From Hyphomicrobiales bacterium (lineage in GTDB: Bacteria > Pseudomonadota > Alphaproteobacteria > Rhizobiales > Rhizobiaceae), in contig UCII01000005.1 of NCBI GenBank assembly GCA_900472485.1, positions 62,001 through 126,000 of the forward strand: a stretch of DNA of 64,000 nt, read 5' to 3'. Below the pieces are notes generated by a model. That model was not told the DNA's origin, made no database searches, and saw only the letters and a list, made by a program, of their open reading frames with translations. Of this stretch, positions 1 through 10,700 are shown in pieces; position 1 is the stretch's first letter; each line of letters begins with the position of its first letter. The translations under genes and the position numbers were made by a program.

Positions 1-1
1 C

Positions 2-199
2 GTCAAGGATATTGCGCCGGCTGGCGAGAACAAGAATGAAGACGGCTGGGCCGATGTCGGTCACGGCACCGTTCCATGGGCAAAGTTGCTCAAGGCGCTC
101 GCCGGCACAAAGGCCAAGCACTTCGTCGTCGAACATGACAATCCGAGCGATGTCGATCGCCTGATCACGCGCTCCATCGCATCCTTCAAGAGCTTTTGA
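2..199 (+). CDS. Sugar phosphate isomerase/epimerase, C-terminal end (partial)
   Basis: This is the last 65 codons of a gene that begins before the window. The tail reads ADVGHGTVPW, then a short linker, then VVEHDNPSD. This resembles the end of xylose-isomerase-like TIM-barrel enzymes, in which a late Glu/His/Asp segment contributes to the metal site. It is followed 11 bases later by a Gfo/Idh/MocA dehydrogenase, and these two families are very often paired in rhizobial sugar or inositol catabolic operons. The substrate cannot be inferred from the fragment. Confidence 0.75.
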   Translation, partial: VKDIAPAGENKNEDGWADVGHGTVPWAKLLKALAGTKAKHFVVEHDNPSDVDRLITRSIASFKSF

Positions 200-210
200 G
201 GCACTTCCAC

Positions 211-1344
211 ATGGCTAAGGAACTTGGCGTCGGCATCATCGGATGCGGCAATATCTCAACCACCTACTTCTCGCTCGCACCGCTCTTCAAGGGGCTGAAG
301 GTGCTGGCCTGCGCTGATATCAACATGGATGCGGCGCGGGCGCGCGCCGAGGAATACAAGGTCAAGGCCCAGACCATCGACGAACTGCTCGCCGATAACG
401 AGCTCGACGTCATCGTCAACCTGACCATTCCAGATGCGCATTTTCCGGTTTCCAAGCGCATCCTGGAAGCAGGCAAGCATGTCTACTCCGAAAAGCCGCT
501 GGTGCTAACGCTGGAGCAGGGCGAAGAGCTGCGCCGCATCGCCAAGGAAAAGGAGCTGGCGGTCGGCTGCGCTCCGGACACCTTCCTCGGCGGTGCCCAT
601 CAGCTCGCCCGCAAATTCATCGATGACGGCGGTATCGGGCGTGTCACTTCGGGCTCTTGCCACGTGATGAGCCCGGGTATGGAAATGTGGCATCCGAATC
701 CGGACTTCTTCTTCCTGCCCGGCGGCGGCCCGATCCTCGATCTCGGCCCCTATTATGTCGCCAACCTCATCAACCTGATCGGTCCCGTGAAGCGTGTCGG
801 TGCGATGACCTCGATGGCATCGCCGACCCGCACCATCACCAGCCAGCCGCGCAACGGCGAGATCATCCCGGTGAAGACGCCGACGACCATCCAGGCGCTG
901 CTCGAATTCGTCAGCGGCGCGCGGATCACGCTGACGGCAAGCTGGGATGTCTGGTCGCACCGCCATGCCAATATGGAGCTCTACGGCACCGAAGGCTCGC
1001 TCTACGTGCCCGATCCGAACTTCTTCGGCGGCACTGTCGAGGCAAGTGGCCGCGACAAGGACATCAAACCGTTGGAAAACTGGGCGCATCCGTTCGGTAT
1101 CGTCAATCAGGAAAGCCCGAGCGGTTCGCGCGCCAACTATCGCACGGCCGGGCTTGCTGACATGGCGGCATCGCTGATCGACGGCCGGGATGCGCGTTGC
1201 TCGCTCGACCGCACTTTGCACGGCGTCGACGTCATGACCTCGATCCTGAAGTCTGGCGAGGAGGGCCGCTTCATCGATCTCAGTACGACCTGCACGCAGC
1301 CGGCGGCCCTCGGCATCGAAGAGGCACAAGCGCTCTTGAAGTAA
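211..1344 (+). CDS. Gfo/Idh/MocA family oxidoreductase
   Basis: A 377-residue NAD(P)-dependent sugar or polyol dehydrogenase. The N-terminus has a Rossmann dinucleotide-binding motif (GVGIIGCGNIS, residues 6-16) and the family EKP motif at residues 94-96. The C-terminal half carries the usual alpha/beta substrate domain, with a DLGPYY segment in place of the common DxGxH motif. The ATG at 211 is preferred over an in-frame TTG at 196, because homologues begin just before the Rossmann motif. It lies 11 bases after the isomerase and upstream of the aldo/keto reductase and GH43 genes, which suggests one carbohydrate-use operon. The substrate is unknown. Confidence 0.9.
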   Translation: MAKELGVGIIGCGNISTTYFSLAPLFKGLKVLACADINMDAARARAEEYKVKAQTIDELLADNELDVIVNLTIPDAHFPVSKRILEAGKHVYSEKPLVLTLEQGEELRRIAKEKELAVGCAPDTFLGGAHQLARKFIDDGGIGRVTSGSCHVMSPGMEMWHPNPDFFFLPGGGPILDLGPYYVANLINLIGPVKRVGAMTSMASPTRTITSQPRNGEIIPVKTPTTIQALLEFVSGARITLTASWDVWSHRHANMELYGTEGSLYVPDPNFFGGTVEASGRDKDIKPLENWAHPFGIVNQESPSGSRANYRTAGLADMAASLIDGRDARCSLDRTLHGVDVMTSILKSGEEGRFIDLSTTCTQPAALGIEEAQALLK

Positions 1345-1412
1345 GCGCGGGAAGAGCTAGTTTGCGCGCGGGTGACCAACCCGCGCGCTTTTCATCTCGA
1401 AGGAATTCCATC

Positions 1413-2444
<1,032 letters not shown>

Positions 2445-2451
2445 TCATCCT

Positions 2452-2483
2452 AAAACGCTCGGAACTGGTTTCCGGGCGTTTTT
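2452..2483 (+). terminator. Rho-independent terminator after the aldo/keto reductase
   Basis: A 13-bp stem (2452-2464 with 2470-2482, one G-T pair) closes on a five-base loop and ends in a run of T. It lies 7 bases after the reductase stop and about 40 bases before the GH43 ribosome-binding site, so it may also reduce read-through into that gene. Confidence 0.75.
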
Positions 2484-2522
2484 CTTATTGCCGCTTGCCG
2501 TGGTCTCCGGAGGAGAGAGTTC

Positions 2523-4133
2523 ATTATCCGCAATCCGATCCTGCCGGGTTTCAACCCCGACCCGTCCATCTGCCGCGTCGGCGAGGACTATTATATCGCC
2601 ACTTCGACATTCGAATGGTATCCGGGCGTGCAGATCCATCATTCGCGCGATCTCGTGAACTGGACGCTCGTAAGGCGGCCGCTGGAGCGCGCTTCGCAGC
2701 TCGACATGCGCGGCGAACCCGATAGCTGCGGCATCTGGGCGCCTTGCCTCTCCTATGCGGATGGGCGGTTCTGGCTCGTCTATACCGACGTCAAGCGCTA
2801 TGATGGCAACTTCAAGGACGCGCATAATTACATCGTGACTTCGCCGACCATCGAAGGCGAATGGTCCGAGCCGGCTTATGTGAACTCCTCCGGTTTCGAT
2901 CCATCCCTGTTCCACGACGACGATGGCCGCAAGTGGTTCGTCAACATGCAATGGAACCATCGCACGCAGAGCTATGGCGGCTCGCCGAAGACGCCGGCCT
3001 TCGACGGTATTCTGCTGCAGGAATGGGATCCGGCGACGAAATCCTTGAAGGGACCGATCAGGAACATCTTTGCCGGCACGGAGCTGGGACTGGTCGAAGG
3101 GCCGCATCTCTTCAAGCGTAACGGCTTTTATTATCTGACCACGGCGGAAGGCGGCACTGGTTACGATCATGCCGTGACCATGGCCCGATCCCGCGACATT
3201 GGCGGGCCGTACGAACTGCATCCGAACAAATACCTGATCACGTCGAAGGACCACCCGGAAGCGGCATTGCAGCGCGCCGGCCACGGACAATATGTCGAGA
3301 CGCATGACGGACAATTCTATCATACGCATCTTTGCGGACGGCCTCTGCCTCCGCATCGCCGCTGCACGCTCGGTCGGGAGACCGCTCTACAGAAATGCGT
3401 CTGGAAAGAGGACGGCTGGCTCTATCTTGAAAATGGCACCGGTGTTCCCGATGTCGATGTCTCTGGCCTGAACGGTGCCCAGCGCATCGAAAAACCCCGG
3501 CGCAGCGGTTACAATTTCGATGAGCGCAAATTGCCGGCGGATTTCCAGTGGTTGCGCACGCCGCAACCGGAGCGCATCTTCAGCCTGACGGATCGCCCCG
3601 GCCATTTGCGGCTTTTCGCCCGCGAGAGCATCGGTTCCTGGTTCGAGCAGGCGCTCGTCGCCCGCCGTCAGGAGCATCACAGTTTTCGCGCCGAAACGGT
3701 CGTCGATTTCCAGCCCGATACCTACCAGCAGGTTGCTGGTCTCACCCATTACTACAATCGCTTCAAACTGCATGCCATCGCCGTGACCTTGCATGAGAAG
3801 CTCGGCCGCTGCGTCACTATCATGACCTGCCCGGGCGACTATCCGAACGGTCGCCTGACATTTCCGATCGAGGGCGGCGTCGCAGTGCCGGACGGGCGGA
3901 TCCAGCTTGCCATGGAGGTGCGGGACAACGACCTGCAATTCTACTGGCAAGCCGAAGGCATGGGCTCATGGCAGGCGATCGGGCCTGTCCTCGACGCCGG
4001 CGTCATCTCGGATGAGGGCGGGCGCGGCGAGCACGGCTCCTTCACCGGCGCTTTTGCCGGCATGTTTGCCTTCGATACCTCGGGGCGGGCGAAGACGGCG
4101 GATTTCGACTGGTTCAACTACGATGAGCTATAA
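2523..4133 (+). CDS. Glycoside hydrolase family 43 (beta-xylosidase-like), probable ATT start
   Basis: A 536-residue GH43 enzyme, probably a beta-xylosidase or alpha-L-arabinofuranosidase. The N-terminus carries the family opening NPILPGFNPDPS, with the catalytic-base Asp at residue 13. The pKa-modulating region is GFDPSLFHDD and the general-acid Glu lies in GLVEGPHLF. The C-terminal third (LRTPQPERIFS onward) is the concanavalin-like GH43 C2 domain. There is no ATG, GTG or TTG in frame between the stop at 2451 and a GTG at 2628 (residue 36), and starting there would delete the catalytic Asp. GGAGGAG at 2509-2515 lies correctly in front of ATT at 2523, so ATT is the best start. No signal peptide is seen, so the enzyme is probably cytoplasmic and acts on imported oligosaccharides. 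Confidence 0.85.
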   Translation: MIRNPILPGFNPDPSICRVGEDYYIATSTFEWYPGVQIHHSRDLVNWTLVRRPLERASQLDMRGEPDSCGIWAPCLSYADGRFWLVYTDVKRYDGNFKDAHNYIVTSPTIEGEWSEPAYVNSSGFDPSLFHDDDGRKWFVNMQWNHRTQSYGGSPKTPAFDGILLQEWDPATKSLKGPIRNIFAGTELGLVEGPHLFKRNGFYYLTTAEGGTGYDHAVTMARSRDIGGPYELHPNKYLITSKDHPEAALQRAGHGQYVETHDGQFYHTHLCGRPLPPHRRCTLGRETALQKCVWKEDGWLYLENGTGVPDVDVSGLNGAQRIEKPRRSGYNFDERKLPADFQWLRTPQPERIFSLTDRPGHLRLFARESIGSWFEQALVARRQEHHSFRAETVVDFQPDTYQQVAGLTHYYNRFKLHAIAVTLHEKLGRCVTIMTCPGDYPNGRLTFPIEGGVAVPDGRIQLAMEVRDNDLQFYWQAEGMGSWQAIGPVLDAGVISDEGGRGEHGSFTGAFAGMFAFDTSGRAKTADFDWFNYDEL

Positions 4134-4262
4134 GATTTCCAGCGGAGCAGGCGCCTGGCCGAACCGATCGCGTCCATTACGGAATTGTAATTCGACTGTC
4201 AGACTCGTTTCATGTCTGTCACGATAAGTTCGCGTGCAGAGTCTGAAATGAGGAAACAACCA

Positions 4263-4589
4263 ATGAGAAAAATCTTCACTGTCCTTCTTGCTGCATCTAT
4301 TCTCGGGATGCCGCTGGCGGCGGCAGCGCAGGTCAAGCCTGCTCCCGCCGGCAAGCAGACTGTTGTTCAGAAAGAGGTGGTGAAGAAGAAGGTCGTCATC
4401 CGCAAGGGCGGCTGGGTCAAGGGACGCCGCCTATCGGCTTCCGACCGCCGCCGCGCAACGGAAATAGACTATCGCGTCTATCAGCTGTCCACGCCCCCGC
4501 GCGGCTATCACTGGGTTCGCCTCAAGAACAATTTCCTCCTTGTGGGTATTACCAGCGGTTTGATCTCGAAGGTACATGAGGCGCGATAA
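4263..4589 (+). CDS. RcnB-family periplasmic protein
   Basis: A 108-residue exported protein. Residues 1-25 form a Sec signal peptide ending in PLAAAAQ. The middle is lysine-rich (KEVVKKKVVIRKGG). The C-terminus, PPRGYHWVRLKNNFLLVGI, is the hallmark of the RcnB family, which in E. coli is linked to nickel/cobalt homeostasis. GAGGA at 4250-4254 favours the ATG at 4263 over two upstream in-frame ATGs at 4212 and 4248. It is a single-gene unit closed by a strong terminator. A metal role here is inferred from the family only. Confidence 0.75.
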   Translation: MRKIFTVLLAASILGMPLAAAAQVKPAPAGKQTVVQKEVVKKKVVIRKGGWVKGRRLSASDRRRATEIDYRVYQLSTPPRGYHWVRLKNNFLLVGITSGLISKVHEAR

Positions 4590-4619
4590 GCCGGGCGGAG
4601 CTGCTACCAAACAAAGCAA

Positions 4620-4641
4620 GGGCGGCTGAGCCGCCCATTTT
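4620..4641 (+). terminator. Rho-independent terminator after the RcnB-like gene
   Basis: A perfect 7-bp GC stem (4620-4626 with 4630-4636) with a TGA loop, followed by ATTTT. It separates the convergent RcnB-like and GPR genes. Confidence 0.8.
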
Positions 4642-4723
4642 CATACCATAAGATCCAAGAAATACCTTGAATCAAAATCCCCGGCATTTCTGCCGAGGAT
4701 CAGTTATTCGTCCACTGCCTATC

Positions 4724-7700
4724 TCAGCTCAGGCGGCCCGCTGCGTGCGCCAGCATGGTGTAGACCTTGCCGGTATCCGATGTGAGATAGGATTGTGTGG
4801 CCGTCTTGTCGCGATCGGTGCGAGCAACGTCGGTGAGCAGCTTTTCGAAATCGGCGATGTAGCGATCCACTGCGGTGCGGAATTCTGGTTCGCGGTCGTA
4901 TTTGCGCTTGATCTCATCGAAGGTCTGCTGGCCCTTTAGTGTATAGAGGCGGCGCGTGAACACGTCACGTTCGCCACGCTGGTAACGGCGCCATAGATCG
5001 ACCGAGGCGTCATGATCGATTGCGCGGGCGATATCGACCGAAAGCGAGTTCAGCGATTCCACGACATGGCGGGGGTTGCGTGCGGCAGGGGCAGGAGCCT
5101 GTTCCGCCGGTGCTTTCGCAGTCGGCTGACGTGCGGGCTGCAGACCGGCGTTTTCGTCACGCGAAGCGCCGCGAAGCAGATCGCTGATCCAGCCGCCGCC
5201 TGCTGCTTCCTGACGGGCAGGAGCTGCTGTTTCCGCCGGACGCTCGGCCGGGATCGACCCACGCAAGCCGAGCGACTCGATCGAAGGCTGCTGCGGCTGC
5301 GGTGCCGGCCGCTGAACGGGCTGCTGGGTGACCGGCGGCTGTTGTTGCGGAGCAGCTTGTTGCGGCCGCGGGGTAGGTGCGGCAGGCTGCGGGCGCGGAG
5401 CGGGCTGTGCATCGGCCAGAGCACGGGCTGCAGGCTCGGAAATCTCCAGCTGCTGCGTCGAGCGGCCAACGATCTGCGAGATATCCTGCAGGGCCTTGAT
5501 CTGTTCGGCAACGGCGCGACGCATGGCTGCGGCGCTTTCCTTTGCCTCTTCCGGAAGGTCGAAGGCACCGCGCTTCAGTTCGCTGCGGGTGAGGTCGAGC
5601 TCGCGGCGGATGTCGCCGGCCGAGCGGCGGATTTCGTCCGTCGCACCGGCGAAGCGGCCGATCGCGTCATCGACTGCAACGCGCAGCGTCTCCCGCAGCT
5701 GTTGGGCGGCTGTATCGGAGGTCTTTCCGGCGTCGGCGAGCATCTGCTCGACCTCGGACAGTGAGGCCGTCAAGCCGCCGCGCAGGCGATTGGTGAGATC
5801 GCTGGAACGGCGCTCGGCATTGGCGAATGTGTTTTCGATTGCCTGGTTCGCTTCCTCGCCGGCCTTCTGCAATGCGGAGCGCATGTTTTCCGCCGCATCT
5901 TCGGCGCGCTTCTCCGCGTCGGAGAGAACGCGGCCGATATCGCCGAAGGAAGACTGCACGCTCTGGCGGAGATTGCCGGTCACCTGGTTCGACCGCTGCT
6001 CCGCCCGGTCGAAGGCCGTTTCCACCATCGAGCCGAGGGCGCGCATGGTGTTCTCGATCTCTTCCGAGCGCTGAACGAGGCCAACGGCGAGGTTCTGCAG
6101 TGCCGTTTCGCGCTCTTCCAGCGTCGAGACGAGGTTCGACTGAGCGGCCCCCAGAAGCTGGGATGCCTGCGTCAGCACCTTGGAATGATCGTCGAAACGA
6201 CCAACGATGCTGCCGACCTGCGACAGGGTCTGGCCGGTGATTTCGGACAGCTTATCGACCTTGCCTTCGAGAAGACGGCTCGAGGCCGAGACCATCTCGC
6301 CTGCCTTCGCGGCAGATTCGGCGAAGCGCGAGGAGGTTGCGGTGAGGCGATCGTCGACGTTTGCGAATTCGGTGGCCGCGTTGGACAGCAGGCCGGCAAT
6401 CGCCGAGTTATTGTCCGCCAGCCGGGCAATGATGCCGTTGACGCTTGCAAGCAGGTTGTTTTCAAGTGCGCTGACCGTGTTGACCGCGTGCTCGGTGCGC
6501 GATGAGATCGCGTTGATGAGGGCGGCGTTTTCAGCGCGCAAGCGTTCCGTGCTTTCCTGAGCTGCCGCAGAGATGAGGGCTGCGGCTTCCTGACCTGTTG
6601 CTGCGTATCGATCGACGATCGGGCGAGCCTTTTCGTCGATGAGGCGCGACAGCTCGGTAGAACGTCCGGCAAGCATCGAATTCAGCTCGCGGGTACGCTC
6701 GTCAAGCGAGGTGCGGATGGAGGTGCCACGGGCTTCCAGCGCCTTGTCGACATCGGCAAGCGTCGAGCCGATTTCACGGGCGCGCTCTTCCAGAGAGCTG
6801 CGGATCGCCGTGCTGCGCTCGTCGAGCGCGCGCTCCACCTGAGCCATGGAGGCAGCAATCTGCTCGCTGCCGCCGGCAAGCGTGTTGCGAATAGCTGCGC
6901 CGCGGGCTTCCAGCGACTGTTCCGCGGAAGAGAGCGCCTGCGAGATCGTATTGACCTGATTGCTGACGAGGCCCTCGGCTTCGGCGACCTTGTTGACGAT
7001 CGCATTGCCTGCTTCCGAGAAGGTCTGGGCGACGGCCGCAGCCTGGCTTGCCAACCGGTTCTGCGTTTCCGAGACGCGGTTGACGAGGTCGTTGGAGCGC
7101 TCGGTCATTGCACGTGCGAAGGCATCGCTGTGGTTGCCGAGGTTTTCGGCGAATTGCTGGCCAGTGTTCGCGAGCAGCTCGGCCGTACGCGTCGCTTCCG
7201 TGTCCATGCCTTGCGCGGCGTCGGCAACGGCTGTGCGCAGCGTGGTGGCCAGATTGGCGGCCTTGCCTTCGATCGTGCGATTGACGGCTTCGAGACCGAC
7301 ATTGAGGGCACGGTCCATAGTTGAAAGGCGCTCTTCGATGCGGGCGGATGCCTGGCTGCCGCTGTCGTCGATCTTTGCCGCGCCGCTCGCCAGCGTATCG
7401 GAGAGGCGGTTGCCGGCAGCGTCGACCTGGGCGGCAACGCCGGTAACGCCTTCATTGATGCGGTTTTCAAGAGCCGACAGGCTGGCCTCGACCCGCGAGC
7501 CGGTCTCGGCAAAGCGGTTCGTCATGCCGTCGATCGACTGGTTGAGGTTGGACGAGAAGGTTTCGGCCGAGCGTGCGATGTCGCCGGCGGCCTGCTGGAT
7601 ACGGCCGGCAATGTCGCCAGCACCGCTGTTCAGGCGCTCTTCCAGCGTCCTTGCGCTCGTGTCGATGGTCTGGCGCAGAGAAGCCTCGCGATCCTCGAGC

Positions 7701-10700
7701 GACATTTCCAGCATGCTCGCGCTGGTGGCGATCGAGGTGCCGATAGCGGTCGTCTGCTCCATCAGCGTGTTGTCGATCTGCGCATGCGCGTCGCGCAGGG
7801 CAAGATTGATCGCATTGCTACGGTCTTCCAGCGTGGAGCGCATACGTTCATAGGCCGACGCCAGGTTCTGATCCATCTGTGACAGACCGGCGCCGAGGGT
7901 GTTTTCGAGCTGACGGGTGGTGGTGCCGAGAATGGTCTCTACGCGATCGCTGTTGCTGCCGAGCATTTCGGAAAGAGCGCTCGTGTGGGCAGCGAGCGAG
8001 CGGTCAAGGCGATCCTGGTTTTCGCTATAGGCGGCACGAATGGCATCCGCCTTGTCGCCAAAGGCGCCGGCGACGCGGGACTCTGCGCCGGAGACGCTGT
8101 CGAGAAGTGCGTTGGCCCGGTCTTCCAGCGCGCTTTCGAAACGGTTCTGGTTTTCGGCGAGCGAGATCGCGAAGGCCATGCTCTTGTCATCGAGCGTGTT
8201 GGTCAGTGCCTCATGACCGCTGGTGACGGTATGGGCAATGGCCTTGGCGCTGTTGGAAAGAGTGTCTTCGAGCTTCGCATGGCCTTCCGAAAGGGCGATA
8301 GCCAGGGCCATCGTCCGGTCGTCGAGGCTGTTGACAATCTTGTCGTGAGTGCCGGCAACGGTTTCGGATAGAGCGTCGAGACGGCTCGACACCGCATCCT
8401 CAAGCCGCGATTGGGTGTCTGAGAGCGAAATGGCAAGAGCCATCGCCTTGTCGTCCAGTGCGTCGGCCAGCGCGTTGTGGTTGCTGCTAAATGCGTTGGT
8501 GATCGCCTCGGCGCGGTTGGCAAGCGTTGCTTCAAGGCGCGACTGGCCCGAGGTCAGCGCATCGGAGAGCGCCCGCGTCTTGCCTTCGAGCGTATCGGCC
8601 ACACGTTCGGCGTGGCCGGAGACGGTATCTTCGAGACGGGCCTGGGCTTCCGACAGCGCGATGGCCAGCGCCATCGTCTTGTCGTCCAGTGTGGCGCCGA
8701 CGCTTTCCGCATGGCCGGAAACGGCGTTTTCAAGGCGGGCCTGGCTTTCGGAGAGGGCAACGGCCAAGGCCATCGTCTTGTCATCCAAAGTGCTTGCAAC
8801 GCTTTCCGCGTGTCCGGCTATGGTGCTTTCCATGCGGGATTGGCTTTCACTCAGCGCGATGGCGAGTGCCATCGTTCTGCCGTCCAGCGCTTCGGCCAAA
8901 GCATTGTGGTTGCCTGCAAATGCCTTGATGATCGCCTCGGCGCGGTTGGCGAGGGTTTCTTCGAGGCGAGATTGGCCGGAGGTCAGGGCGGCCGCGAGCG
9001 CACTGGTCTTGCCTTCGAACGTGTCGGCGACGCGGTCGGCGTGACCGGCAACGGTTTCCTCCAGCCGGGCCTGGCTCTCGGAGAGCGCGATAGCGAGCGC
9101 CATCGTCCTGTCGTCGAGGGCATTGGTGACGCTTTCGGCGTGACCGGAAACGGTGCTTTCGAGACGCGCCTGACCCTCGGCGAGCGCACGCGCAAGGTCC
9201 TTGGTCTTCGCATCCAGCGTGCCGGCAACGTGTTCAGCATGACCGGAAACGGTGTCTTCCAGGCGGGATTGGCCTTCGGAAAGCGCAATAGCGAGCGCCA
9301 TCGTCTTGTCGTCGAGCGTGTCGGCCAGCTTGCTATGGGTGTCGGCCATGGCGCTGTTGATGGCATCGGCGCGGCTCGCCAGCGTGTTTTCGAGGCGCAA
9401 CTGGCTTTCGGCCAGCGAAATGGCCAGCATCGAGGTGCGTTCGTCGAGGGCGGCGGTCAGATGCTCATGAGAACCGCTGATGGCATTGGTGATCGCTTCC
9501 GAACGCTCGGCAAGCGTCTGCTCGAAACGAGACTGGTTGTCTGCCAGTGCGCCGAAAAGCGCGCTGCTGCGAGCGGCCATCACGGCGTCGACGCGCTCAT
9601 GGGCGGAACCCAAAGCCTGCGTGATCTCGCTGGTGCGGGCCGAGAGAGTATTATTGATGTCATTGGCGCGGCCGGTGAAGGCCGAGGTCAGTTCTTCCGT
9701 GCCACTTTGCAGGGCGGCGGAGACGTCGCGCGTGACACCCTGCACGGCGGAGGTGAAGGCGCCGGCATGCGACGCAAGCGTCGTGTTGAGTTCGCTCGTG
9801 CCCGAGGTGAGGGCCGAGGAAATGCCCGTCGTGGCGTTCTGCAGTGCCGACGTGATCTCGTTCGCCTTGGAACCGATGGCGCTTTCCAGCACTTCCTGTC
9901 CGGTTGCTAGCGTCGTTGCCAGTGCGAGGGACTGATCGGTAAGATGCGAACCCAGGCGCTCGATGCTGGAGGTCAGGATGCCTTCCAGCGCATCGGAATT
10001 GCTGCCGAGCGATTGATTGATGCGGGCGAGGCTTTCCGTGAGCTTGGTGTCCAGGGTGCCGGCGCGCTTGTCGAAGGCCGAGGTGAATTCCGATACGCGC
10101 TCGTCGAACGCCGTCGAAAGCTGCGCGATGGTCGACTGGAAGCGCTCGTCGAAGAAGCCGGAGCGCAGATCGATGTCCATGATGGCATCATCTGCGGTCG
10201 ACTGTAGGCTTTGACGGAAGCTCGCGCCCTTTTCGTCGAGGGCCGTGTTGAGGCGCGACAGAACATTGTCGAGCGTGCCGGTAATGGAGCGCTCGCCGCC
10301 AGTGAGGCTCTCGCTGATTTCACGGGTGCGGGCAACCAGCGTCTCGTTGAGCTGGCGCGCACGTTCATTCAGTGCAGAGTTCAGCTTTTCGGTGTTCGCA
10401 TCGAGTGTCGACGCGCGCGTTTCGAATTGGCCCAGCAGCGCGTTGCCGCGTTCGGCGAGGGTCGACGACAGCGATTCCAGGCGGGTGTCGAATTCGTGGC
10501 TGAGAGCGAGGCCCGAGGCGTTGAGGTTCTGCAGCAGGCTGTCGGTCTTGGCGGAAAGCAGGGTGCCGAGGGCCTGGACGGCGGAATCCGACTTCTCCAT
10601 GAGTGCCGCCGCACGCGTGTCGATCATCGATGCGAAGGCTTCCCCCGAAGTGGAGAGGCGCACGGCGATTTCTTCGGTCGCCAGCGAGAGGTCTTCCTTG

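Noticed and set aside
2628-4133. GTG at 2628 as the GH43 start
   Set aside because: It would remove the conserved NPDPS segment with the catalytic Asp and has no Shine-Dalgarno; ATT at 2523 fits better.
8000-9500. Regular repeats suggestive of a CRISPR array
   Set aside because: The repeats are in-frame coding repeats of the GPR protein with 33/44-residue periodicity, without unique spacers.
8477-9910. Long plus-strand frames opposite the GPR repeats (up to 477 residues)
   Set aside because: They mirror the repeat periodicity of the real coding strand, carry no recognisable domain and arise from GC-rich codon bias.
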